NCBI GenBank assembly: GCA_947449735.1
Contig: CANFTB010000017.1
Span: forward strand, 19,694-83,693
Source: Chthoniobacteraceae bacterium
GTDB taxonomy: Bacteria; Verrucomicrobiota; Verrucomicrobiia; Chthoniobacterales; Chthoniobacteraceae
Length of the DNA stretch: 64,000 nt
Reading direction: 5' to 3'
In this document: positions 21,191 to 30,207 of the stretch, in pieces
Numbering within the stretch: the stretch's first letter is position 1
Layout: the number at the start of each line of letters is the position of its first letter
Made by a program: the position numbers and the translations under genes
The notes under the pieces: model-generated
The model's database searches: none
What the model was told of the DNA's origin: nothing
Seen by the model: the letters and a program-made list of their open reading frames with translations, nothing else

Positions 21191-21230
21191 ATGTCGCGCC
21201 CGGCACTACCACCGGGCGCGACATCTTTTT
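21191..21230 (+). terminator. Strong intrinsic terminator after acnA
   Basis: A perfect 13-bp stem (ATGTCGCGCCCGG at 21191-21203, complement at 21212-21224) with an 8-base loop, followed by CTTTTT. It starts 21 bases after the acnA stop codon. The stretch from here to 21464 holds no recognisable gene and probably contains the promoter of the next operon. Confidence 0.9.
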
Positions 21231-21464
21231 ACCCATGTCACCCAGCCGCAGTTCATAAACAGCAGCGGCTGTAATCAGGCTGCCTGCTTGGGCCTCGGCC
21301 CGATCGTCGAATGCGACGATATCCTGCCTGCGCGTCAGCAAACTGCGACAGTCCGCTTCACCATTATTTTTTAAAGCCGCTCTCCCGACCGGCTCCGCAA
21401 AACTCCAGCGCAACTCGAGGGCCTGTGCGGTTTTTAAAACTGCAGCATCAACCCGAATTCCTCC

Positions 21465-23588
21465 ATGCGCCCCCACTCCAGAAGTGCTGCTTCCTGCCTT
21501 GCGGTACTTTCATTGCTCGGACTTCCGGCCGCTGCTGCCAAGCCTGACCGCAAAACGGCTGCTGCCAAGCAGACCCCCGCCGAAAAGCCCGCCCTCCAAC
21601 CCACCCGCCCCAAGGACGCCTGGCATGTGTGGAGCGACGCCGCGGGCCGCAAAATCAACGCGGAACTCCTCTCCGTCGACGGCGTCCACATCACCGTGCG
21701 CACCGAAACGGGGGAGACCCACAGGCTGAACCTCACCAAACTGGTCCCCGCCGACAAAGCCTTCGCCAAAGCCGCCGCCCCGATCCTCGCCGCCACGCCG
21801 GTCCCCGTCGAACAGTCGGCCGCCCGGCTTGACGCGCTTGTTGGCGCGGGTCTCACAAAAGCGGGAGTCCAGCGCAACGGCCCCCTCTCCGAGGACCAGT
21901 TCGTGCGCCGCCTATATTTAGACGTCGCAGGCAGGATCCCCACCGCAGCAGAACTGACCGGCTACCTCGCCGACAGAACACCCGGCAAGCGCGGCAAACT
22001 CATCGACACCCTGCTCGCCTCTGACGGTTACAACTCGCAGTTCTTCGACTGGCTCTCGGACATGCTGCGCCTGAAGGACGAGTTCGGAATGGGGGGAAAG
22101 GCCGTCAAATCCTACGTCTACCAGGAGTGGGTGAAGGAGCAGATCGCGTCCAACCGTCACTGGGACACCATCGTGTATGAAATGATGACGGCCGAGGGCC
22201 GCATGACATCCACCGGGCCCGTCGGCTACCTGCTTCGCGACCGCGGCATGCCGCTGGACAACCTGTCCAACACGCTCACCACCTTCCTCGGCGCGAACGT
22301 CGCATGCGCCCAATGCCACGACCATCCGATGGCGCACTGGACGCAGCGCAATTTCTTTGAAATGGCGGCCTTCTTCGGCGCCACCGACCAGAGCTACGAG
22401 AAGGCCAACCTTAGGAGCCTCCAGAAGTCCGGAGTACTCGACAAGCAAACCATCCTCAGGCTGATGGGGCCGAACCTCGCGCGCGTCGAAACGTTGCCGG
22501 CCAACAAACTTGTGTTCCCGCAGGACTACAAGTACGACGACGCGAAACCCGGCGCGCCCGTGGCACCCAAGATGATTACTTGGAGCAAGGAGGACGCAAA
22601 GAACCCGGCCTATACCCCCGCCTCCACCGGCGACCCGGCCAAGCTCAGGGACCAGTTTGCTGTCTGGCTCACGCACCCCGAGAATCCTCGCTTTGCCGCG
22701 GCGATCGCGAACCGTCTTTGGAAGAAGCTCTTCGGACTCGGAGTTCAGGAGCCTGTCAGCGACCTGGACGATCCGAAGCAAAGCTTCAACCCGGAACTGC
22801 TCGCGCATCTTGCCTCGGAGATGAAGCGCGTGCACTTCGATCTGCGCGAGTTTCAAAGGATCGTCCTCAACTCAAAAACGTACCAAGCCCAGGCAAGTCC
22901 GACTCCGAAAGCCGACGCATCCCCGTACGCCTTTCCCGGCCCGCTTCTGCGGAGAATGACTGCGGACCAGATCTGGGATTCCGTTCTCACCCTCACAGTC
23001 GGCGCCGAGGTGGACAAGTTCAAACTCCGCCGAGCCGGAGAGATGCGCAAGCTGGACATTCCCGTCGACAACCCGACCGAGAAGGACATCGTGGCCAAGC
23101 TGGCCTCCCTCAAGGAGGAGGGCGAAGGGAAAAGAGTGCGATTCGGCAAGAAGGGAGGAAAGGGTGGCGACGTCCGCTCGGACGAGTTCGAAGGCGAGCC
23201 GCCGCCCCGCTTCGAAGGCCTGACTCTCGCGCGCGCTTCTGAACTGACACAACCGGCAAAGGAAAGCCACTTTCTGCGCAACTTCGGCCAGTCCGACCGG
23301 GATGTAGCCGATTCCAACAGCACTGAAGGCGGGGTGCCCCAGGTGCTGCTGATGATGAACGGAGAAGTTCAGAAGGCCGTCACGAGCCCGACATCCACCG
23401 TGATGAAGGAAGCCGCGAAGTCGTCCTCTCCAGAAGAACAGGTCCGGCACTTCTACCTCAGTTTTCTGGGCCGGACGCCGAGTGAAGCCGAGGCTGCGTC
23501 CACCCGCTCGATGCTCGACAAAGGACTCAAGGCCAAAGATCTCTGCTGGGTTCTACTGAACACCCGCGAGTTTATCTTCGTCCAGTAA
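21465..23588 (+). CDS. DUF1549/DUF1553 (PSD1-type) exported protein with SHD1-like domain
   Basis: A 707-residue exported protein. After the signal peptide (SAASCLAVLSLLGLPAAAA) comes an SHD1-like module (WHVWSDAAGRKINAELLS ... LNLTKLVPAD, about 47-105). A DUF1549 domain follows (about 120-330) with its invariant RRLYLDVAGRIPTA start and CAQCHDHPMAHW, whose CxxCH could bind haem or a metal. A DUF1553 domain covers about 395-700 (ENPRFAAAIANRLWKKLFG ... NTREFIFVQ). It is the complete counterpart of the cut gene at the left edge. DUF1501 and EF-hand genes follow in the same direction, a standard PVC gene set. The function is unknown. Confidence 0.9.
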   Translation: MRPHSRSAASCLAVLSLLGLPAAAAKPDRKTAAAKQTPAEKPALQPTRPKDAWHVWSDAAGRKINAELLSVDGVHITVRTETGETHRLNLTKLVPADKAFAKAAAPILAATPVPVEQSAARLDALVGAGLTKAGVQRNGPLSEDQFVRRLYLDVAGRIPTAAELTGYLADRTPGKRGKLIDTLLASDGYNSQFFDWLSDMLRLKDEFGMGGKAVKSYVYQEWVKEQIASNRHWDTIVYEMMTAEGRMTSTGPVGYLLRDRGMPLDNLSNTLTTFLGANVACAQCHDHPMAHWTQRNFFEMAAFFGATDQSYEKANLRSLQKSGVLDKQTILRLMGPNLARVETLPANKLVFPQDYKYDDAKPGAPVAPKMITWSKEDAKNPAYTPASTGDPAKLRDQFAVWLTHPENPRFAAAIANRLWKKLFGLGVQEPVSDLDDPKQSFNPELLAHLASEMKRVHFDLREFQRIVLNSKTYQAQASPTPKADASPYAFPGPLLRRMTADQIWDSVLTLTVGAEVDKFKLRRAGEMRKLDIPVDNPTEKDIVAKLASLKEEGEGKRVRFGKKGGKGGDVRSDEFEGEPPPRFEGLTLARASELTQPAKESHFLRNFGQSDRDVADSNSTEGGVPQVLLMMNGEVQKAVTSPTSTVMKEAAKSSSPEEQVRHFYLSFLGRTPSEAEAASTRSMLDKGLKAKDLCWVLLNTREFIFVQ

Positions 23589-23608
23589 CCCGCCCCCACC
23601 CCGCCACG

Positions 23609-24913
23609 ATGAAAGATCCGTTTCACAAACTCTCTCCTTTGTCCCGCCGGCTGTTTTTGGAGAGATGCGCAGCATCAGCCCTCGGTGTCACCCTCGCCCC
23701 TTCGGTCGGGTCGCTCGCCCACGCCGCCGCGGCAACGTCCGTCCAGGGCGCGGCCACAGCCACTCCAAGCGGCCCCGGATTCGGCTCCGCAAAACGCATC
23801 ATCTTTATACAACTGCGCGGTGGAATGAGCCACATCGACACCTTCGACCCCAAGTCCGGCCCGAGCAAGGGGCCGAAGGGCGCCATCAGCACCAAGGCGG
23901 GGTTTCAGATCTCGGAGTTTCTTCCAAACATCGCGAAGGTTTCAGACAGGATCTGCGTCATCCGGTCGATGTCCGCAAAAGTCGGCGTGCACGCCACAGC
24001 GACCTATCTGATGCGGACCGGATACGAACCCCGGGGAACCATCCGCCACCCGATGCTCGGCGCCTGGGGGCAGCATTACCTCGGCCCGAGCCACGAGACT
24101 CTTCCCTCGAGCGTATCCGTCAACCACAACTCGGACAATGGGAACGGCTTCTTTCCCGCAACCTACACCCCGCTGCCAATCATCGACCCGGACGCCGGCC
24201 TGCAGTATTCGGTTCCGTACGCCGGCATGAAGACCGTCGAGGAAAGGCTCTCCCTCGTACGCGAGGTGGACGCCGCTTTCCAGCAGCGCTTTCCCGATGA
24301 AAACATCGCGGCCTACAACGATTTCTACGACGCAACGGTGCGTTTGATGAAGAGCACCGAACTCCGCGCGTTCGACCTCAAGCACGAGTCAGAGGCAACC
24401 AAGAGCGCCTACGGGGATTCCCAACTCGGACGTGGCTGCCTCCTGGCGCGGCGCCTGGTGGAGAGCGGGGTGCGTTTCGTTGAGGTGGGCAACGGAGGCT
24501 GGGACATGCACAACAACCTGAGCGACGCCATGGAGTCGACCGGTGCCACATTCGACCGCGTTTACGCGGCGCTCATCAACGACCTCCAGAGCCGCGGCAT
24601 GCTGGACAGCACGCTGGTCGTGGTAGCAACCGAGTTCGGCCGGAAGCCCGAATATACGGGATCCGGGCGGGGCCACTACCCGACTGTCTTTTCCACAGTA
24701 CTTGCCGGCGCCGGCATCAAGCGGGGCTTCGTGCACGGGGCGAGCGACGCGGTAGGCGCCAAAGTCGAGAAGGACGCTGTCTCCATCGGGGAACTGCACG
24801 CCACCATCGGGTGGGCCGCTGGGTATCCGCTGGATCAGGTCGTGACGGCCCCGAACGGCCGTCCGTTCAGCGTTGGCAACAAGTCAAAGCCCGTCTCTGG
24901 CGTCTTTGCATAA
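23609..24913 (+). CDS. DUF1501 family protein (second copy)
   Basis: A 434-residue DUF1501 protein, 20 bases after the DUF1549/1553 gene. The N-terminus (LSRRLFLERCAASALGVTLA) resembles a Tat leader with an RR pair. Conserved blocks: IQLRGGMSHIDTFDPKSG, SVRFVEVGNGGWDMHNN, LVVVATEFGRKPEYTGSGRGHYP. It lacks the CxPxR sulfatase motif. It has only modest similarity to the first copy at 1122-2540, so the two sets probably act on different substrates. The role is unknown. Confidence 0.9.
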   Translation: MKDPFHKLSPLSRRLFLERCAASALGVTLAPSVGSLAHAAAATSVQGAATATPSGPGFGSAKRIIFIQLRGGMSHIDTFDPKSGPSKGPKGAISTKAGFQISEFLPNIAKVSDRICVIRSMSAKVGVHATATYLMRTGYEPRGTIRHPMLGAWGQHYLGPSHETLPSSVSVNHNSDNGNGFFPATYTPLPIIDPDAGLQYSVPYAGMKTVEERLSLVREVDAAFQQRFPDENIAAYNDFYDATVRLMKSTELRAFDLKHESEATKSAYGDSQLGRGCLLARRLVESGVRFVEVGNGGWDMHNNLSDAMESTGATFDRVYAALINDLQSRGMLDSTLVVVATEFGRKPEYTGSGRGHYPTVFSTVLAGAGIKRGFVHGASDAVGAKVEKDAVSIGELHATIGWAAGYPLDQVVTAPNGRPFSVGNKSKPVSGVFA

Positions 24914-24933
24914 ACGCATTGCAGCAGTCCCTT

Positions 24934-25233
24934 ATGAAAATAGTAATTACGACCCTTCTGCTCCTATGCATCGGCAGTCCGTTGTGCCTGGCCAAGGAAA
25001 AGAAAAAGAGAACCGGCCCGCCCTCTGCTGAAGAAGCTTTCAAGACGCTCGACAAGAGCGGGGATAGCGCGCTTTCGCTGGAGGAATTTTTGGAAGGCAA
25101 GAGCGGCCAAGAGAAAGCTAGGGCGGACTTTACCAAGGCGGACGTGGACAAGGATGGAAGCCTCACTCTGGAGGAATTCTCAACCATCGAACGTTCCGGA
25201 GCCAGAGAACGGAAAAGAAAGAAAAAGGAATAA
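24934..25233 (+). CDS. Small exported EF-hand protein
   Basis: A 99-residue protein with a signal peptide (MKIVITTLLLLCIGSPLCLA) and two EF-hand loops, DKSGDSALSLEEF and DVDKDGSLTLEEF, each followed by an acidic or charged helix. A very basic Lys/Arg-rich tail (ERKRKKKE) ends it. The frame is open further back to 24811, but that part overlaps the DUF1501 gene; ATG 24934 gives the signal peptide directly. It is likely a periplasmic calcium-binding protein made with the DUF1549/1553-DUF1501 pair. Such short EF-hand proteins are common in PVC bacteria. Confidence 0.82.
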   Translation: MKIVITTLLLLCIGSPLCLAKEKKKRTGPPSAEEAFKTLDKSGDSALSLEEFLEGKSGQEKARADFTKADVDKDGSLTLEEFSTIERSGARERKRKKKE

Positions 25234-25265
25234 TTCCGTTCCGCGGAGTTTCGCCCCTGATCGGA

Positions 25266-25290
25266 GGGCAAAAGTGGTCTTGCCCCGTTT
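25266..25290 (+). terminator. Weak hairpin between convergent genes
   Basis: GGGCAA (25266-25271) pairs with TTGCCC (25280-25285), followed by a short T-rich stretch (CGTTT). It is 33 bases after the EF-hand stop codon. The T tract is poor, so termination is only plausible. Confidence 0.35.
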
Positions 25291-25407
25291 GCGAGCTGGT
25301 CAAACTTACGTCCTATAGACCTCCGAACAAACCAAGCTTGCCTCCACCCGGTTTGTTGCCAGCGATCACGGCTACCCGGAGGCTGCTAACCTAACGCAAC
25401 GCCCCGT

Positions 25408-28065
25408 TCACCGGCCCTTCGAAGCGGGTGCACGAACCACGCGGAAGCCGATGAATCCAGCCTCCCGGTCCGGTGCGGCCGGGATGCGGCAGGAGGACAG
25501 AAGACCGAGTTGCATCGAGCCTTGATACCAAGACCCGCCCCGGAGCACGCGGCTGCGGTCCTTGGCGTTCCAAGTGTCGCTGCACCATTCCCATGCGTTT
25601 CCACCGAGGTCGTAAAGGCCCTTGCTGTTTGGCGGAAACGCTTCCACAGGCGACGTATAGCGAAAGCCGTCATTGTAGCCTGCGATCACCTTGTCCGCTC
25701 CAGATTCCTGTCCCGTGTAATTTCCCGCACCCTGCGGCGGAGGCCACTGGGCGCCCCAGGGAAAGTGGTTTTTGACGCCCATGTCTCTTGCCTCGGGCGT
25801 AGACCCCTTTTCAGCGGGCAGACCGACCGCCTGGCTCCACTCCAAATCCGTTGGCAGGCGATAAACTTCGCCTTGTTTGAGTCGACCGGCGGCCCGTTCG
25901 CGATCCGTCAGCCATTTGCAGAAGGACACGGCGTCCACCCAACTCACCATCACCACGGGATGGTCCGGCGTCTGCTCAAAACCTGGCGAACGCCAACGCG
26001 TCTTGGAATGGTGTGTGTCCGCGACGAACTGCTCGTAATCCTTCACCCGCGTTTTGGTGGCCGCAAAATGAACGCCACCAACAGGAACGAACTTCATTCC
26101 GAGGCTGTTTTCCGCAACCGGAGCGACCGCTTGGGACTCTCCGAAGCGAGGAGGAGCATCGCTTGACTGAGCGGCGCCCTTGGGGACGACTTGAGTCGAT
26201 AAAGCAGCGGGAGGGGCAGGGGCAGCAGCCTGAGTCGGGGCAATTACCTGGGGTTGGCTCGCTCCCGGAAGTCTCGCGGCCTTCGCCTTCTCGAGATCGG
26301 CCATGCGCCGCTTCAAATCCTGTTCCCGGCGGGACAACTCTGCTTCTTTCGATTGCACCTCCCTGAGGCGAAGGGCATCTGCCTGCTGGAGGAGCTCCAG
26401 TTGCTTCTTTTCAAGAGCCCGCTCCCTGCGCTCGACCTCCGAAACCTTCTGAGCAAGCGCCTCCTCTCTCTTACGCAAAGACGCTTCCTTTTCGGCCTCA
26501 AACTTTAAGCGGGCCTCCTCCAGCGCCTTCTTGGCGGCCAAATCAGGTTCCTCCGTGAGCGAAGTCGGCTCCCGTTGAGGTTTCGAGGCCGTCGCAGTCA
26601 CAACCGCCCCCGGCTTTTCAGTTTTGAGTTCCGGACGCGGCGCTGCGGGAGGCTCGGGCTTTGCCTGCGGCGGCTGGACAGCTGCAACGACCGCAGGTTT
26701 ACTCTCTTCCTGGATAGTTTTTTGAGCAGGAGCGGCTTCCTTTTTAACCGCCTCAACGGCGACCGGGGACGCGGGCGCGGCGGCGGGCGCGGCTTTGGCA
26801 ACAGCCACACCCTTGGCAGATCCCTCAACCGCAGCTGGCATCGATCCGGGAGCGGCCGACACCTTGCTGAGCGAATCCCCTCCTGTGGCGTTCATGGCTA
26901 GCATCTCCGCCTTGGCCGCGGAAACCGGTTTGGCCGCCGAGGGCTTGGCGTCGGGCGCCTGCACCGGAACCGCCGCAGGCTTGGCGTCGGGTCTCAAAAC
27001 CCTGATCCGGTGAGCCTCACTGTCTCCCACGAAAACAGAGCCGTCTTTGTCCGCAAAAATTCCCTGCGGCATCTTAAGCGGAGACGCCAAGGCGTCGCCG
27101 CTCGGCCCATCCTCGCGCTCACCGGTGCCCGCCACGCGCTCGATCTTGCCATCCGCAGAAACCTTCCGGATCGAATAGTTTCCGCCATCCACAATCCAGG
27201 CGCTGCCTTCGCGGTCGATCGAAATGCCCTTTGGACTGTTGAGCGACGCCTTCTTCGCCGGACCGCCGTCGCCGTCGCTTCCCTTCTGTCCGTTGCCGGC
27301 GACGTGCTTGATCGTCCCCGACTTCAGGTCCAGTTTCAGCACCAGATTCGAGTCCCGCGACACCACCCAGGGATTTCCGTCCCTGTCGAAATCAATCGCC
27401 CGCGGCGCTGAAATCGGCGTCCCTTCAAGAGACGCACCGTCCGGAGTCAGGCCGGGTTTACCCGTCCCGGCGACATTCGAGATGACACCGGTCTTCACGT
27501 CCAATCTGCGGACCGCATGATTTCCCGTGTCGCAAATATACAGGCTGCCGTCGGGTGCGAACTGCATGCCGCTGGGATGCTTGAGATGCGCGGTGGTCGC
27601 CAGATCACCGTCGCCCTCGTAGCCGCCGAAGCCGGTGCCGGCGACCGTTTTGATCACCCCGGTTTTCAGCTCGACCTTGCGGATGCTGTGGTTCGCCATG
27701 TCGGCGATATACAGGTCGCCGGCGGAGTCGAACCGGATCTCATGGGGCTTGTTGAGCTTTGCCTTCAGGGCCTTGTCGCCGTCTCCAGCAAACCCACTTT
27801 CACCTGTCCCGGCCACAGTCATCACGCGACCGTCCGTGCCCACCTTGCGCACGCGGTTTCCGCCATACTCGCAGAACCACAGGGCTCCGTCCGGGCCACG
27901 AACCACCCCAAAAGGCTTCTCCGTTTGAGCGTCGGATACCTTTTTGAAGTCGCCCTTGAACCCGGGATTTCCGTCTCCCAGAAAACTATCAACCTTCCAC
28001 GCGCCGCTCACGCCGCTGAGTGCCAGTACTTGTGTGCCCAGGCACAGGAAGAGAAGACGCTTCAT
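25408..28065 (-). CDS. NHL-propeller/coiled-coil/SUMF1 exported protein
   Basis: An 885-residue exported protein (signal peptide MKRLLFLCLGTQVLALSGVSGA). Residues about 30-355 are NHL repeats forming a six-bladed propeller, each blade carrying a phrase like DLYIADMANHSIRKVE or SLYICDTGNHAVRRLD followed by VAGTG. A Pro/Ala linker and a Glu/Lys/Arg-rich coiled coil (about 515-610) follow. The C-terminal 230 residues are a SUMF1 domain with GGNAWEWCSDTWNAKDRSRV and VLRGGSWYQG. The FGE cysteines are replaced (Q and L at those places). It lies 61 bases after the oxidoreductase gene, probably in one operon. It shares its linker style, coiled coil and SUMF1 domain with the pseudokinase protein at 9156-11738. 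Confidence 0.9.
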   Translation of the reverse strand: MKRLLFLCLGTQVLALSGVSGAWKVDSFLGDGNPGFKGDFKKVSDAQTEKPFGVVRGPDGALWFCEYGGNRVRKVGTDGRVMTVAGTGESGFAGDGDKALKAKLNKPHEIRFDSAGDLYIADMANHSIRKVELKTGVIKTVAGTGFGGYEGDGDLATTAHLKHPSGMQFAPDGSLYICDTGNHAVRRLDVKTGVISNVAGTGKPGLTPDGASLEGTPISAPRAIDFDRDGNPWVVSRDSNLVLKLDLKSGTIKHVAGNGQKGSDGDGGPAKKASLNSPKGISIDREGSAWIVDGGNYSIRKVSADGKIERVAGTGEREDGPSGDALASPLKMPQGIFADKDGSVFVGDSEAHRIRVLRPDAKPAAVPVQAPDAKPSAAKPVSAAKAEMLAMNATGGDSLSKVSAAPGSMPAAVEGSAKGVAVAKAAPAAAPASPVAVEAVKKEAAPAQKTIQEESKPAVVAAVQPPQAKPEPPAAPRPELKTEKPGAVVTATASKPQREPTSLTEEPDLAAKKALEEARLKFEAEKEASLRKREEALAQKVSEVERRERALEKKQLELLQQADALRLREVQSKEAELSRREQDLKRRMADLEKAKAARLPGASQPQVIAPTQAAAPAPPAALSTQVVPKGAAQSSDAPPRFGESQAVAPVAENSLGMKFVPVGGVHFAATKTRVKDYEQFVADTHHSKTRWRSPGFEQTPDHPVVMVSWVDAVSFCKWLTDRERAAGRLKQGEVYRLPTDLEWSQAVGLPAEKGSTPEARDMGVKNHFPWGAQWPPPQGAGNYTGQESGADKVIAGYNDGFRYTSPVEAFPPNSKGLYDLGGNAWEWCSDTWNAKDRSRVLRGGSWYQGSMQLGLLSSCRIPAAPDREAGFIGFRVVRAPASKGR

Positions 28066-28126
28066 TCTTTTGGGGGGAAAGAGGAGGAAAAGGCTGGCGG
28101 ACGATCAGAACTGCAAAACGGACAGG

Positions 28127-29479
28127 CTAAACCGCAACATACTTACCGGGAATCGGCAATGGGTACACGCCATTCTCGTCGGGTTGAACAGGCGCGGGAT
28201 CCTGAAGGGAGGTAATGGGAGCGTGTAAGAGACGCTCGGAGGCAAGCGCGTCGTCCCACTCGATCTTGTTTCCGGAGTACCCGGCCATGCGGCCCATGAT
28301 GGCAGTCATGCTACTAAGCGCCCCGCGCTCCGCCTCGTTGTAAGGAAGGTCCTTCACAATGGCCTCGAAAAGGTCGTCGTGCTCCTTTTGGTAGGGATTC
28401 ACAATGGGCTTCTCAAGTTCGTACTTCCAGGCGTTCTGCCCGGTGATCTGGAAAATATTGCGGTCGTTCAACATTTCAACCGACCCAAGGGTGCCGTGCA
28501 GTGCTTCCGCCACGTAGTTGAAGCAGCCGGGAATCTGCCGGTTCTGGGCAAACAAACGTGTGCCGTCCGCGTACTCATACTCGATGGAGAAATGGTCGTA
28601 CAGGCATCCCGAATCGCGGCCCCTCCGCACCTCCGCACCGCCAACCCCCATCGCCCGGACCGGATAGGCGCCCTTCACCCAGTTGATGACGTCGATGTTG
28701 TGCAGCCCCATGTCGAGATGGATGTCGCCGCACTGCCAGGCGAAATAAAACTGGTTGTGCAGCTGGTACTCAAGTTCGTTCCAGGCCGGATTGCGCGGCA
28801 GCATCGCACGGGCCGTTCCCATGTTCCAGAACGTGCGCGCGTACATGATCTGCCCGAGAGCGCCGTCCTGCACCCGTTTGACAGTCTCCTGATAGCCGAG
28901 CTTGTGCCGTCGCTGCAACCCGACACCCACCTTCAAATTCTTGCGCTTCGCTTCCTCGGCGGCGGCAAGCACGCGTCTCACCCCGGGCGCATCCACCGCC
29001 ACGGGCTTCTCCATAAACACATGCTTCCCCTGGCGCACGGCCTCCTCGAACATCGCCGGACGGAACGTGCAGGGCGTCGCCAAAATCACAACGTCGCACG
29101 CAGCGATCGCCTGCTTGTAGCCTTCAAACCCAAGGAAAAGCCGCTCCGGCGGCACGTCCACCTTGTCAGGATGTTGAGCCTTCAAACTGTTGATAGCGGA
29201 CTCGGCCTTGTCCGAAAACAACTCCGCCATGGCCACCAAACGCACGTCAACTCCAGAGCGGAGGGCTTGGTTTGCGGCTCCCGACCCGCGCCCGCCCCCG
29301 CCAACCATTGCCAACCGCAGCGGGCCCGATCCCGAGGCCGCGTGCGCAAACCGACCGGCGGGGAGGTTTGCGGCTGCAACCGCCAGGGAACCCGCGGCTG
29401 CTCCCTGCAAAAAGGAGCGACGAGAGAGCGTTGATCCTTGCCCGGAAGCAGGGGAAGAAAGGGGGGAAGAATTCATCAA
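28127..29479 (-). CDS. Gfo/Idh/MocA family oxidoreductase with Tat leader
   Basis: A 450-residue NAD(P)-binding oxidoreductase with a Tat signal (LSRRSFLQGAAAGSLAVAAAN), a pattern typical of the exported Gfo/Idh family in Planctomycetes and Verrucomicrobia. The Rossmann part starts LRLAMVGGGGRGSGAANQAL, with the conserved HVFMEKPVAVD motif carrying the catalytic lysine, and a substrate domain with CGDIHLDMGLHNIDVINW. Relatives act on sugars or polyols; the exported ones have unknown substrates and may carry NAD tightly bound. It is upstream of the NHL/SUMF1 gene in the same direction. Confidence 0.9.
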   Translation of the reverse strand: MMNSSPLSSPASGQGSTLSRRSFLQGAAAGSLAVAAANLPAGRFAHAASGSGPLRLAMVGGGGRGSGAANQALRSGVDVRLVAMAELFSDKAESAINSLKAQHPDKVDVPPERLFLGFEGYKQAIAACDVVILATPCTFRPAMFEEAVRQGKHVFMEKPVAVDAPGVRRVLAAAEEAKRKNLKVGVGLQRRHKLGYQETVKRVQDGALGQIMYARTFWNMGTARAMLPRNPAWNELEYQLHNQFYFAWQCGDIHLDMGLHNIDVINWVKGAYPVRAMGVGGAEVRRGRDSGCLYDHFSIEYEYADGTRLFAQNRQIPGCFNYVAEALHGTLGSVEMLNDRNIFQITGQNAWKYELEKPIVNPYQKEHDDLFEAIVKDLPYNEAERGALSSMTAIMGRMAGYSGNKIEWDDALASERLLHAPITSLQDPAPVQPDENGVYPLPIPGKYVAV

Positions 29480-29506
29480 GCCTACGAAATTAGAGGAGCG
29501 CCCAAA

Positions 29507-29623
29507 ATGTTACAAGAACTGAGAGAGGGCGCCGCAAGGCTGCTTTCCTCGGATTACCAAGCCGTTAAACTCGCGGTGGACGCGGTTGGGCCGCACCTAA
29601 ACTCGTTTTCGATCCGCCCCTAG
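29507..29623 (+). CDS. Possible 38-residue protein
   Basis: A short frame, MLQELREGAARLLSSDYQAV and onward to HLNSFSIRP, preceded by a clear Shine-Dalgarno-like GAGGAG about 8 bases before the ATG, one of the best such sites in the window. The first 25 residues would form an amphipathic helix. It lies in the 233-base divergent gap between the oxidoreductase and the GNAT gene. No homologue is recognised; it could be chance or a leader peptide for the following genes. Confidence 0.3.
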   Translation: MLQELREGAARLLSSDYQAVKLAVDAVGPHLNSFSIRP

Positions 29624-29712
29624 GAGATCAATTACCGCGAATCCGCAAACAAATTGTCTCAATGCGGCCGCTTGCCGTTCCGGCGCGAGCCTGCTTTCCT
29701 GTGGGTTTGACT

Positions 29713-30207
29713 ATGGACGGCCCACACATCGAACAAGCCACACTGGAGGATCTCCCGCATCTGACGGAGCTTCTCACTGAGCTTTTCACCATCGAGGGAG
29801 ACTTCGTCCCGGACCCGACCCGCCAGACCCGCGGCCTTCGCATGCTTCTGGAGCAACCGAATCGGGGCCGCATTTTTGTGCTGAAGCAGAACGGTCAGAT
29901 TCTGGGAATGATCAACCTGCTCTTCACCATTTCAACCGCGGAGGGTGGATTCGTGATCATCCTCGAGGACCTGATCATCAAGAAGGACTACCGCGGCCAT
30001 GGCCTCGGGACGCGCCTCCTGAATTACGCGATGGAGTATGCGCGCAAAAAAGACTTTAAGCGGATCACGCTGCTAACCGATCAAGGCAACGAGGAGGCCC
30101 ACAAGTTCTATAAGCGCCACGGCTTTTTCGAGTCCGCCATGCAGCCTATGCGCTACGTCTTAAGCGCAGACTCCGGCACCCATCCTCCCGACCGCCCCCG
30201 ACTCTGA
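29713..30207 (+). CDS. GNAT family N-acetyltransferase
   Basis: A 164-residue GNAT acetyltransferase. The acetyl-CoA binding motif A is seen as IKKDYRGHGLGTRLL, preceded by the beta strand EGGFVIILEDLII. The C-terminal ITLLTDQGNEEAHKFYKRHGF matches motif B. ATG 29713 is used because the open extension to 29662 precedes the first conserved strand (IEQATLEDLPHLTELL). The substrate cannot be predicted. Its stop overlaps the start of larB (TGATG), so the two are translationally coupled. Confidence 0.85.
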   Translation: MDGPHIEQATLEDLPHLTELLTELFTIEGDFVPDPTRQTRGLRMLLEQPNRGRIFVLKQNGQILGMINLLFTISTAEGGFVIILEDLIIKKDYRGHGLGTRLLNYAMEYARKKDFKRITLLTDQGNEEAHKFYKRHGFFESAMQPMRYVLSADSGTHPPDRPRL

